From a virus, in the IMG/VR virus record IMGVR_UViG_3300042534_000399, positions 1 to 21,077 of that record: a stretch of DNA of 21,077 nt. One strand, written 5' to 3'. The translations under genes and the position numbers were made by a program. A model generated the notes under the pieces. It had not been told where the DNA came from. It was given only the letters and a program-made list of their open reading frames with translations, and did no database searches. Shown here one piece after another: positions 1 through 5,635 of the stretch. Within the stretch, counting starts at the first letter, position 1, and the number at the start of each line of letters is the position of its first letter.

Positions 1-269
1 ACTATTTTTATAGCACTGCGAACACTTCGTTACAATGTAAACTTGGGGGGAGGTGTTTTATTAAAGAGGTACCCCCCTTCAAATATAAGTACCCCCTACT
101 TAGTACCTTTTTAAAAAGACCCCCCCCTATCTATAGGTCTAATAATATACCCCCACCCCTTTTATAACATACCCCCACCACTTTTAAAAAATACTTGGTG
201 TATGTAAATGGGTGCCTCCTATTAAACATCCCCCCTACTTGTGTTCGTACCAAAAAAAAATAAAAAATT
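1..269. other. C-run-rich non-coding region (possible origin or control region)
   Basis: No credible reading frame is visible on either strand. The stretch carries one G6 run (45-50) and a series of C-runs on the + strand: 72-77, 92-96, 120-127, 150-154, 156-159, 172-176 and 230-235. Two 22-nt imperfect tandem units at 147-168 and 169-190 share the core ATACCCCCACC. The G6 run and the first C6 run could form a long stem. The minus strand therefore has clustered G-runs that might form quadruplex-like structure. Such a patch before a block of co-directional genes may be an origin, a promoter/control region or the edge of a divergent spacer. The sequence shows only the composition; the role is inference. 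Confidence 0.5.
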
Positions 270-479
270 ATGTACAGCTACGAAGATTTTAAAGCAATGC
301 TTAGTGTTCCAACTATTAACTTTTACAAAGGTAAAGGTAGAGAGTTTGCAACAATTGGTGAATACCAAATATTTGCAGCAGAAAAACTAGATTGGAATAA
401 ACCACTATTTGTTATCCAAGGAGAGCATGATGCTTGGTGGGTATGCAATTCCAAAGCTAAACTGGTTAGAACAGTTTAG
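270..479 (+). CDS. Small hypothetical protein, 69 aa
   Basis: I do not recognise this 69-residue protein. It starts at an ATG preceded by a long A-run, the usual start context here, and is followed by two hairpins. The sequence is mixed alpha/beta, with a YSYEDF start and an aromatic-rich end (HDAWWVC). It has no signal peptide or membrane segment. It is the first gene after the C-run region and sits in a separate transcription unit closed by the terminator ending at 563. The position suggests a small early gene, but the function is unknown. Confidence 0.6.
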   Translation: MYSYEDFKAMLSVPTINFYKGKGREFATIGEYQIFAAEKLDWNKPLFVIQGEHDAWWVCNSKAKLVRTV

Positions 480-481
480 TG

Positions 482-503
482 GAAAGGGGGTAAAACCCCT
501 TTC
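482..503 (+). terminator. Hairpin directly after the 270-479 gene
   Basis: GAAAGGGG (482-489) pairs with CCCCTTTC (496-503) across a six-base loop. The downstream tract is CTCTTTAC, so it is a weak intrinsic terminator at best, or a transcript 3'-end stabiliser. Confidence 0.45.
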
Positions 504-519
504 TCTTTACTCATTCCTA

Positions 520-563
520 CACTGTCAATGTTGCTTTCAAACAGTAACATTGACTGTGTTTTT
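520..563 (+). terminator. Intrinsic terminator
   Basis: CACTGTCAATGTT (520-532) pairs with AACATTGACTGTG (546-558) with one T-T mismatch, and a run of five T follows (559-563). This is a good rho-independent terminator and should close the unit holding the 270-479 gene. Confidence 0.7.
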
Positions 564-756
564 ATGTGTAAGTGGTTGATTATCAACCCTCTTCATTTTT
601 CCCAAAGATAAGCTATATCTCTTTGGTGATTACTCAATAAGTATATAGCAAAAACTGAGTTAATGTTCCTTTACTCTCAGTCTAATCAAAAGTATAAATA
701 CAAGCAGGGCATGGTAGCTCAACCTGATTTTAGGTTAACCTCAAAAACTTTTTATT
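564..756 (+). other. Structured non-coding leader before the 757-1065 gene
   Basis: No gene is seen. Several hairpins are possible: GGTTGA/TCAACC near 573-587; CCAAAGA/TCTTTGG near 602-626; ACTCA (632-636) with TGAGT (656-660); and ACTGAG (654-659) with CTCAGT (676-681). The last two share bases, so they exclude each other, which is the geometry of an attenuator or riboswitch-like switch. A final small hairpin AACCT/AGGTT (721-735) lies just before the start of the next gene. It may be a regulated leader or a small RNA. Confidence 0.35.
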
Positions 757-1065
757 TTGGAAGCTTCAGAAACAACTGTATTTTTAGTATTAGACATTAA
801 CTTGAAAGTAATGGCTGATACTTCTGTTTATGGAACTTATGACACTTTAGAAGCTGCAATGCAAGCCTCTTTAAAAGATGTATTATCTAAACAAGGTAAA
901 AACATTAAATGTCACGGTTCTCAGTTAGAAGGAATTGAATACACTAATGATCGTATTTCTAACAATAATTCGTTAGGAAGTAATTATGGTGTTTCATACA
1001 ACTCTCATTATGGTGATTATCCATGTTGTAGAATGGTTATTCCTCAAAAAGTTAAAGGAGCTTAG
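757..1065 (+). CDS. Hypothetical protein, 102 aa, TTG start
   Basis: Unrecognised protein of 102 residues. The likely start is TTG at 757; the first in-frame ATG (811) would cut off a beta-strand-like segment (TTVFLVLDINLKV) that reads as part of the fold. A strand-helix order follows (YDTLEAAMQASLKDVLSK), then a polar Asn/Ser/Tyr-rich stretch (about residues 64-88) and a short tail with a CC pair. The gene stands alone between a structured leader and a terminator whose hairpin spans its stop codon. Function unknown; the start choice is moderately secure. Confidence 0.55.
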   Translation: MEASETTVFLVLDINLKVMADTSVYGTYDTLEAAMQASLKDVLSKQGKNIKCHGSQLEGIEYTNDRISNNNSLGSNYGVSYNSHYGDYPCCRMVIPQKVKGA

Positions 1066-1074
1066 GCTCCTTTT
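1054..1074 (+). terminator. Intrinsic terminator overlapping the stop codon
   Basis: AAAGGAGC (1054-1061) pairs perfectly with GCTCCTTT (1066-1073) around a TTAG tetraloop that contains the stop codon of the preceding gene. A short T-rich tract follows. Confidence 0.65.
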
Positions 1075-1329
1075 CTGTCTTTTGAGTTCAGGGGAGATAA
1101 CTTCAAACCTGAGCTTAATCATTTTCTCTCTGTACTAACTCACTTCCCAAGGGTGAGCAGTTGTACTATGTATCTCTTACATGAAAGGTAAGAAGCACCA
1201 AATTGGGTTTAATACAACTGAGTGCAAAGGGAGTTTTTAGCTAGGATTTTATCTGGTAGACTTCATTTATCAGAGGCTTTATGGTGAGGCTGAAACCATT
1301 TTTTTATTAACTTTTTAAATCCAAAATCT
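1075..1329 (+). other. Structured non-coding spacer, possible small RNA
   Basis: No gene is seen. The stretch can fold into TCAGG/CCTGA (1088-1112), CTCAC/GTGAG (1139-1157) and a branched element. In that element an outer stem CAGTTGTA/TACAACTG (1158-1165 with 1213-1220) encloses a TCTTAC/GTAAGA hairpin (1175-1193). It ends with ATGGT/ACCAT (1281-1299) followed by seven T. A structured transcript closed by a terminator, just before a start codon, fits a small RNA or a leader that controls the 1330 gene. Confidence 0.35.
1281..1305 (+). terminator. Short-stem terminator or attenuator
   Basis: ATGGT (1281-1285) pairs with ACCAT (1295-1299) and seven T follow (1299-1305). The five-pair stem is short, but the T-tract is good. 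It lies 25 nt before the next start codon, so it could act as an attenuator. Confidence 0.4.
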
Positions 1330-1518
1330 ATGTTTAAAATTACTTTTAACATCTTACTACGTGTTCTTGTAGTAATTACTACTTTCTTTGCCATGGGTGT
1401 ATTAGTAGTAGGCCTCATTCTAACATTTAACAAAAAATTGTTAGATATTGCTGATACTTGTTTTGAGCTATTTGAAGCTCAATTTAAGTTAAACAATAAA
1501 AGAAACATTAGGTCTTAA
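1330..1518 (+). CDS. Small single-span membrane protein, 62 aa
   Basis: This 62-residue protein has one strong hydrophobic segment (about residues 8-33, rich in V, L, I and F) and a charged helical tail ending in KLNNKRNIRS. No cleavable signal motif follows the hydrophobic part, so it is probably an inner-membrane anchor with a cytoplasmic tail. Its stop overlaps the start of the next gene (TAATG), which encodes a secreted protein, so the two are translationally coupled and both act at the envelope. A role in superinfection exclusion or host takeover is possible but is not shown by the sequence. Confidence 0.6.
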   Translation: MFKITFNILLRVLVVITTFFAMGVLVVGLILTFNKKLLDIADTCFELFEAQFKLNNKRNIRS

Positions 1519-1910
1519 TGAAAAGGTATTTGATTCTACTGGTGTTGCTAGCAATGGCAACATCAGTATTCTCTCAAGCTAGGCTTGGTAGAAGTATTTT
1601 TGAAATTAAGTCTGAGTATACTGAATATTCAGTTACAGAGCAAAGACTGGAAAATAATGATATGTTATTAATTGACTTATCACGAGCATATGTTAAACAT
1701 GTGTTTGATGATCAAGGTGATTGTATATTATCACTTATTATTCCTAAAGATTCACCTGCTGTTCAGTTTTATGTTGAGAAATATAATAAAGAACTAGTAA
1801 TTATATCTCCTACAGAATGGAGATTTTATGCTGGTGGTGCTATTGCTCAAGTTAAACTTATCACAACTGATGATAGGTCTATAATGTTTTTATGGTCTTT
1901 TATGGAGTAG
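1518..1910 (+). CDS. Secreted (periplasmic) protein with Sec signal peptide, 130 aa
   Basis: The N-terminus is a classical Sec signal peptide: MKRY, a hydrophobic core LILLVLLAMA, and a likely cleavage at VFSQ-A near residue 21. No lipobox cysteine is present. The mature part, about 110 residues, is beta-rich (LLIDLSRAYVKHVFDD, CILSLIIP, EWRFYAGGAIAQVKLITT) and resembles small periplasmic domains of Bacteroidota of unknown function. It is coupled to the membrane protein before it. A phage gene that exports a protein to the periplasm is typical of exclusion or envelope-modifying functions. The signal peptide is clear; the function is unknown. Confidence 0.65.
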   Translation: MKRYLILLVLLAMATSVFSQARLGRSIFEIKSEYTEYSVTEQRLENNDMLLIDLSRAYVKHVFDDQGDCILSLIIPKDSPAVQFYVEKYNKELVIISPTEWRFYAGGAIAQVKLITTDDRSIMFLWSFME

Positions 1911-1937
1911 TGCTTAGCCTAATAATAAAGTAAGCAC
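1910..1937 (+). terminator. Hairpin between genes
   Basis: GTGCTTA (1910-1916) pairs with TAAGCAC (1931-1937) around an A-rich loop. There is no T-tract, so it may be a processing or stability element rather than a true terminator. Confidence 0.35.
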
Positions 1938-1955
1938 AAATTAAAACTAGAACAA

Positions 1956-2285
1956 ATGAAACTAGTTTTTTCTTCTCGTAGAGTAGTCACTTTAGATGAA
2001 CTAATTAAAGAAAGTGACCTACTCAAAACAAATCCTGATGTAAACTTTTACATAGCTCCTGATGGTGCTGAAGTAACAGCTTACAAGTATTCTAATGGTC
2101 TTTGGAAAAAAGAGATTGTTAAGAATAGCAGAAGGATAGTAAGGTTTTCTGCAAAAATCGGTGGTAAAATTGTAATGACCGAACATGCAGAAATCATACT
2201 TAATTCTAGCATTTTTGAATCTGTAGCTGTAGAAGTTGCAGAGATGTTTTCTCAGTATTCTAACTCTAAACTTTGGGTAAAATGA
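1956..2285 (+). CDS. Hypothetical protein, 109 aa
   Basis: Unrecognised soluble protein. It opens with a basic beta segment (MKLVFSSRRVVTLDEL), followed by alternating strands (VNFYIAPDGAEVTAYKY, RIVRFSAKIGGKIVMTEHAEIIL) and a C-terminal helix (ESVAVEVAEMFSQYS). It has no membrane segment or cysteine motif. The ATG at 1956 has an A-rich upstream context. The stop overlaps the next start by ATGA, so the two genes are co-translated. Confidence 0.55.
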   Translation: MKLVFSSRRVVTLDELIKESDLLKTNPDVNFYIAPDGAEVTAYKYSNGLWKKEIVKNSRRIVRFSAKIGGKIVMTEHAEIILNSSIFESVAVEVAEMFSQYSNSKLWVK

Positions 2286-2566
2286 GGTACAATGTGAATT
2301 ATTTTATTCAGAAGTTTGAAGGAATTAGAGATGAAGCTTGCATCACTGGAACTATGTGTTCTGGTGGTGCTGGTACTCCTCTTAAATTTGATTGTTTAGG
2401 GCATTGTCGTGATAATTTTGGTAAGTTTAACCTTACAGAACGATATGCTCTATTATCATTAGGTAATGTTGTACAAGCTTGGGATGGTAACCTTAATGGG
2501 TTTTCTCAATCTACACCAAGAATAAGACTACTTACTTACCTTAGAAGCCTTAACAGCAAACATTAA
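2282..2566 (+). CDS. Hypothetical protein with four clustered cysteines, 94 aa
   Basis: The likely start is the ATG at 2282 in an ATGA overlap with the preceding gene; an in-frame TTG nine bases upstream is less likely. The N-terminal half carries four cysteines as C-x5-C and C-x3-C (ACITGTMC, then FDCLGHC), with a histidine next to the last cysteine. This spacing could bind a metal but is not a family I can name. The C-terminal half is helical (LTERYALLSLGNVVQAW, RIRLLTYLRSL). No fold is assigned. Confidence 0.55.
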   Translation: MRYNVNYFIQKFEGIRDEACITGTMCSGGAGTPLKFDCLGHCRDNFGKFNLTERYALLSLGNVVQAWDGNLNGFSQSTPRIRLLTYLRSLNSKH

Positions 2567-2660
2567 TTAACCACACATGCAGAAAGACAAGAGTAAAACT
2601 AAATGACGTGTTTACTGACTGATTAATTCACTTTTTAACTAACAATTAAACTAAACAAAA

Positions 2661-3170
2661 ATGACAACTGTTGTAAATCTTTCTAAAAATTCTACCAATG
2701 CTGAAATCTCTCAAGTATTGGGTAACCAACTTGCTTCTGGTAAAACTCATGTTTTTGCCATGGTGCCTTCTGTAAATAATCCTTCTAGGGTTACTTTATT
2801 TATGTGTCAGCAAGTTACCACTCAGACTAATGCTTCTGATGCTCAGAAGTTTTTCTTAGGCTGGGGACAAGGTACTCGTTTACTACGTGCTATTTTCTCT
2901 GCTGAGAAAGCTCTTGTAGCTCAAAATGGCATTGCTGCTGGTTCTGAACTTCCTTTTGACATTCTTGTTGAAGAGAAAACTGAACCACAATATGCTGGTC
3001 AGAATCCAAAAATTAATCCTTCTACTGGTGAGGTAATCACTAGCGAAGGTATGCCAATTTTTGAGCATTCTTCTCTTGTACCTGTAGGTTATGGTGGTAA
3101 AGTTGTATCTTTGCCTCGTGAAACTGCTGGTGTTTCTGCTGATTTTCCTGGTGCTAACTTGCTAGGATAA
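2661..3170 (+). CDS. Abundant-type conserved unknown protein, 169 aa
   Basis: Not confidently recognised. It is soluble, about 169 residues, with an N-terminal beta/alpha part (AEISQVLGNQLASGKTHVFAM, RVTLFMCQQVTTQ), a glycine/aromatic stretch (FFLGWGQGTRLLRAIF) and a Pro/Gly-rich C-terminal part (ILVEEKTEPQY, VPVGYGGKVVSLPRE). An OB-like nucleic-acid-binding fold is possible but unproven. Codon use differs from most neighbours: three of its four arginines use CGT, whereas most genes here use AGA/AGG, and GCT and TCT dominate. That bias, a leader of about 90 nt and the long hairpin after it suggest strong expression as its own unit. Confidence 0.65.
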   Translation: MTTVVNLSKNSTNAEISQVLGNQLASGKTHVFAMVPSVNNPSRVTLFMCQQVTTQTNASDAQKFFLGWGQGTRLLRAIFSAEKALVAQNGIAAGSELPFDILVEEKTEPQYAGQNPKINPSTGEVITSEGMPIFEHSSLVPVGYGGKVVSLPRETAGVSADFPGANLLG

Positions 3171-3187
3171 TTTAGTTTGGATTTATT

Positions 3188-3224
3188 TAATAATGTGCCT
3201 ATCTTTATGGTAGGCACATTATTA
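3188..3224 (+). terminator. Long perfect hairpin after the 2661-3170 gene
   Basis: A 14-pair perfect stem (3188-3201 with 3211-3224; core AATAATGTGCC) has a nine-base loop. No T-tract follows (ATAATAT), so it may be a stabilising 3'-end hairpin or processing site as well as a terminator. It lies just before the tRNA-like element. Confidence 0.6.
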
Positions 3225-3230
3225 TAATAT

Positions 3231-3354
3231 AGTCAGGTATTGCGTAATGTCAAAGTGGTCTATGACATCCTGAAAAACACCACGATCCATAACCATTTGG
3301 ATGCGAGAAGTTATAAAGGTTGCAATGTCACAAGTTCGAATCTTGTCCTGACTA
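3231..3354 (+). ncRNA. Aberrant tRNA-like element
   Basis: An acceptor-like stem AGTCAGG (3231-3237) pairs perfectly with CCTGACT (3347-3353), followed by A3354. Just inside lies a textbook T-arm: ACAAG (3330-3334), loop TTCGAAT, CTTGT (3342-3346). The hairpin ATGTCA/TGACAT (3247-3252 with 3263-3268) has a D-loop-like AAGTGGTCTA. The total of about 124 nt is far too long for a tRNA, extra bases lie before the D-like arm, and the best central hairpin (ATCCA/TGGAT, 3285-3302) has an eight-base loop with no clear anticodon. TCAGG can also pair with CCTGA at 3269-3273 instead of the acceptor partner. It may be a degenerate tRNA, an insertion-bearing tRNA or a tRNA mimic. Confidence 0.5.
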
Positions 3355-3572
3355 CAACTTGTCATTAAAGGCACAAAAACAAAGAGTTTTACCCCTTTTA
3401 TTACAAGTTATACGAACTTGGGAAAATTACCGCCAACTTTATCAATTAATTTTAATCTTTAAACCACATTATAGTATGATTTATTGGTTTTTATGCTTTT
3501 AAACGTAAGATAATAACGACTAAATCACATTAAAATGCTGTTTTACGCAAATAACCTTTAACCCCAAACAAA
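3355..3572 (+). other. Non-coding stretch after the tRNA-like element
   Basis: No gene is supported. A small hairpin CAAGTT/AACTTG (3404-3420) is the only structure seen. Base use (CGC, ACG, ACC words) differs from the surrounding sequence and matches the gene that follows. Confidence 0.3.
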
Positions 3573-3809
3573 ATGAATACAGACAGAATTAAAGAGATAC
3601 AAGAAGAAACGGCTTACCCCAAAAGTGTAAGTGTGCAACAAGCCTTGCTAAAAGTTTGGAATGAATGTGAACAGGAGCAATTACGCATAGCTGCTGTTAT
3701 AAAATCGTTGCCCGATTCAGACGAAATTAGAATGAAGGCACGAGAGCTTGATGAAAAAGACTTTGACCAATGGTGGTGGGAAACCGTTTATAAGGGCAAT
3801 GTTTTATAA
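3573..3809 (+). CDS. Hypothetical protein, 78 aa, foreign codon use
   Basis: Unrecognised, fully soluble and helical 78-residue protein with an acidic, tryptophan-rich end (DFDQWWWETVYKGNVL). It contains CGC, CGA, ACG and CCC codons that its neighbours largely avoid, so it looks like a recent arrival. It stands alone between the tRNA-like element and a spacer with direct repeats. The ATG follows CCCCAAACAAA, a typical A-rich start context. Function unknown. Confidence 0.5.
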   Translation: MNTDRIKEIQEETAYPKSVSVQQALLKVWNECEQEQLRIAAVIKSLPDSDEIRMKARELDEKDFDQWWWETVYKGNVL

Positions 3810-3838
3810 CTAATGTATAGGCGAAATTATTAACCCCC

Positions 3839-3893
3839 GATAGGGTACAAATGTATTTAAAAGCATACATTTAACTACTGATAGGGTATAAAT
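3839..3893 (+). repeat. Pair of 14-nt direct repeats around a hairpin
   Basis: GATAGGGTACAAAT (3839-3852) and GATAGGGTATAAAT (3880-3893) match at 13 of 14 positions, 41 nt apart. Between and partly within them AAATGTAT/ATACATTT (3849-3856 with 3865-3872) forms an eight-pair hairpin. This could be a protein-binding (operator) pair upstream of the endolysin gene. Confidence 0.45.
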
Positions 3894-3928
3894 TTCAACT
3901 AACATTTAACTCTTTAATACTAAATATC

Positions 3929-4288
3929 ATGAAAGCTTTTGTGTTAGCAAAATTAATCTCCGCCATGATCTTTGTAGAGAGTGGCGGAAATCCCCTTAGT
4001 TTTAATGCTAGGGAGCAAGCCGCAGGTGTATTGCAAATTAGACCTATTATGGTCGCAGAGTTCAATAGAATAGGTATTGAGTTTACTTTAGAAGATAGGT
4101 ACTCTCAATACAAATCTGTTGAAGCATTTAAGAAATGGATTACTATTAAGAACTATACTAATCCAGAGATTATTGCTAGAAAGTGGAATGGTGGCCCTAA
4201 TGGTCATCTTAAGCAATCTACATTAAACTACTGGCAAAAGGTATCTAATCTGTTTTATCCTAAATACCACAAATGCGAGCTTAAATAA
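3929..4288 (+). CDS. Lysozyme-like transglycosylase (endolysin)
   Basis: A 119-residue protein of the lysozyme/SLT transglycosylase superfamily, predicted to cleave peptidoglycan glycan strands. The catalytic glutamate is expected in FVESGGNP (Glu17), followed by the family signature GVLQIRP (about residues 33-39) and the C-terminal block ARKWNGGPNG with a nearby YW pair. There is no signal peptide or membrane anchor, so release would need a holin or membrane damage; none is recognised beside it. It is smaller than cellular SLT enzymes but normal for a single-domain phage enzyme. It lies in its own unit, with a repeat-bearing leader before it and a tRNA after it. It could also be virion-associated rather than a lysis enzyme. 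Confidence 0.8.
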   Translation: MKAFVLAKLISAMIFVESGGNPLSFNAREQAAGVLQIRPIMVAEFNRIGIEFTLEDRYSQYKSVEAFKKWITIKNYTNPEIIARKWNGGPNGHLKQSTLNYWQKVSNLFYPKYHKCELK

Positions 4289-4295
4289 TTTATAA

Positions 4296-4369
4296 GGTTC
4301 CATAGCTCAGTTGGATAGAGCAATAGATTTCTAATCTATAGGTCTTAGGTTCGAATCCTAATGGGACTA
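4296..4369 (+). tRNA. tRNA-Arg (anticodon UCU)
   Basis: A canonical 74-nt cloverleaf without encoded CCA: acceptor GGTTCCA/TGGGACT (a G-U pair at the end), D-arm GCTC...GAGC with AGTTGGATA, anticodon arm ATAGA-TTTCTAA-TCTAT, variable loop AGGTC, and T-arm TTAGG-TTCGAAT-CCTAA. Anticodon TCT reads AGA and, by wobble, AGG. These are the dominant arginine codons of this phage, so the tRNA should support its translation. Confidence 0.95.
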
Positions 4370-4380
4370 CTAATAAAGGT

Positions 4381-4411
4381 TCTTGATGTCGCCTAAAGCT
4401 CAAGATTTTTT
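4381..4411 (+). terminator. Intrinsic terminator after tRNA-Arg
   Basis: TCTTGA (4381-4386) pairs with TCAAGA (4400-4405), followed directly by six T (4406-4411). It should end the lysozyme/tRNA transcript. Confidence 0.65.
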
Positions 4412-4417
4412 GGTACA

Positions 4418-4455
4418 ATAAATAGGGGGAGAAATCCCCCTATTTATCTTTTATT
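4418..4455 (+). terminator. Strong hairpin terminator
   Basis: A 12-pair perfect stem, ATAAATAGGGGG (4418-4429) with CCCCCTATTTAT (4436-4447), has a six-base loop and a T-rich tail (CTTTTATT). It lies 7 nt after the previous terminator, so the two form a double stop before the next gene run. Confidence 0.7.
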
Positions 4456-4471
4456 CTTTAACTTTATAAAT

Positions 4472-4738
4472 ATGCAAGAATTAGTATTTAATGACAAAAA
4501 AGTTATCTTAGAAATAGCTAAATCTATGGGTTTTTTCTTAGTTGAAGACTTATGGGATACACAAGGTTATTTAACCTTTCAACTAATTGGTGAACTACAT
4601 GAAAAAGAACTAGTGTTAATATGGAATAAAGATGAACATATTACTCAGAACTTTTCTGTAGCTGCTAAAATCCTGTTTAAAGCAGGACAGAAAGCTAAAT
4701 TTTATCAAATCAGTACTTTACCTTATTTAACTATATAA
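4472..4738 (+). CDS. Hypothetical protein, 88 aa
   Basis: Unrecognised soluble protein that starts a run of tightly packed small genes. It is mixed alpha/beta, with strands in the middle (YLTFQLIGELHEKELVLIWN) and a helix later (SVAAKILFKAGQKAKFY). It shows no signal peptide, membrane span or metal motif. The ATG lies 25 nt after the strong hairpin at 4418-4447, so its transcript must start within that short gap or read through the terminator. The next gene begins 3 nt after its stop. Confidence 0.55.
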   Translation: MQELVFNDKKVILEIAKSMGFFLVEDLWDTQGYLTFQLIGELHEKELVLIWNKDEHITQNFSVAAKILFKAGQKAKFYQISTLPYLTI

Positions 4739-4741
4739 TAT

Positions 4742-5011
4742 ATGGCACAATACGCTATTATTAATGTAGAAACTATTCATAAAAGAATAGATGAGTTGGA
4801 AAACTTTTATATGACAGCAAAAAAAGTAGGAATGCTTACGGATGTTATTGATAAAGAAATTGAAACTCTTAAACAAATCCTATCTCAATCAACTCTTTTA
4901 TTACCAGAAGTATCTAAAGCATATGATGCTGGTATGTTACATAAAGAATTATCACAAATGTTTGATAATCCAAAAGGAAGATATTTAAATAACTTAAAAC
5001 TTGAAATATGA
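4742..5011 (+). CDS. Hypothetical helical protein, 89 aa
   Basis: A small, almost all-helical protein with heptad-like stretches (VETIHKRIDELENFYMTAKKV, DVIDKEIETLKQILS), consistent with a coiled coil. No motif allows a function to be named. Its stop overlaps the next start (ATGA), so it is translated in concert with the 5008 gene. Confidence 0.55.
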   Translation: MAQYAIINVETIHKRIDELENFYMTAKKVGMLTDVIDKEIETLKQILSQSTLLLPEVSKAYDAGMLHKELSQMFDNPKGRYLNNLKLEI

Positions 5012-5397
5012 AACAAGAAGAAATATTAGACTACAATAAACTTTGTGCTGAGTTTTTAGGCTATGGTACAATTGGTATAGGAAAAAACATGGTAATAATG
5101 TTCCCTGATGTAAAAATAGAAGGGGGTGGGTATATATCAAACAACAGAAGTATTCAAGATTTACATTACCATTCAGATTGGAATTGGATTCATGAAGTAG
5201 TAGAAGCTATTGAGAAATTAAACATGCAGGTATCTATTATAGATGAAGAATGTGCTATAATTGATACAAAAAAAGCAGAAGCAGAAGAAAATTTATTTAT
5301 GATAAAACCTATTGCATTTGGAGAAGGTAAAACTAAAAAAGAAGCAGTAGTACAAGCAATTAATCAATTTTTAATCTGGTATAATGAAAACAACTGA
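5008..5397 (+). CDS. Conserved hypothetical phage protein, 129 aa
   Basis: Resembles, from memory, a family common in Bacteroidota phages and prophages with the pattern LHYHSDWNWIHEVVEAIEKL in the middle and a KKEAVVQAINQFLIWYNEN end; no function is known to me. The first 50 residues are mixed strands and loops (GYGTIGIGKNMVIMFPDVKI). The protein is soluble and lacks a signal peptide. It overlaps both neighbours: ATGA at the front and 14 nt at the end. Confidence 0.6.
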   Translation: MKQEEILDYNKLCAEFLGYGTIGIGKNMVIMFPDVKIEGGGYISNNRSIQDLHYHSDWNWIHEVVEAIEKLNMQVSIIDEECAIIDTKKAEAEENLFMIKPIAFGEGKTKKEAVVQAINQFLIWYNENN

Positions 5398-5635
5398 AGA
5401 ATTTGACAGAAAATATAAAGACTTTTTAGAAGAAGGTCATTATGGATTAGCTGTTAATGATGAAGAATTTATATCTTGGTTAGATGCTAAGTTTCAAGAG
5501 TTTATCAAACAACCAGGGTTTACCTATTCTCAGATTAAATCTAAGTTTGGTACAGGTAGATTCTATTGTGAGGGGTTATCTAATGAACAAATAAATGAAG
5601 TAGAAAATAAAATAACAGAGTTATGCAAAAACTAA
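5384..5635 (+). CDS. Conserved hypothetical phage protein, 83 aa
   Basis: Acidic helical protein with the pattern EFDRKYKDFLEEGHYGLAVND, then FTYSQIKSKFGTGRFY. From memory this is a recurrent small protein of Bacteroidota phages without known function. A 14-nt overlap with the gene before and a 13-nt overlap with the gene after place it in one translation-coupled string. Confidence 0.6.
   Translation: MKTTEEFDRKYKDFLEEGHYGLAVNDEEFISWLDAKFQEFIKQPGFTYSQIKSKFGTGRFYCEGLSNEQINEVENKITELCKN

Noticed and set aside
700-740. tRNA-like words (GGTAGCTCAA) before the 757 gene
   Set aside because: No acceptor, anticodon or T-arm can be assembled around them.
2883-3068. Reverse-strand open frame inside the 2661-3170 gene
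   Set aside because: It is a shadow of a gene with strong codon bias on the + strand.
3320-3502. Forward open frame of 60 codons over the end of the tRNA-like element
   Set aside because: It begins inside the T-arm, has no start context and gives a composition unlike the neighbouring proteins.
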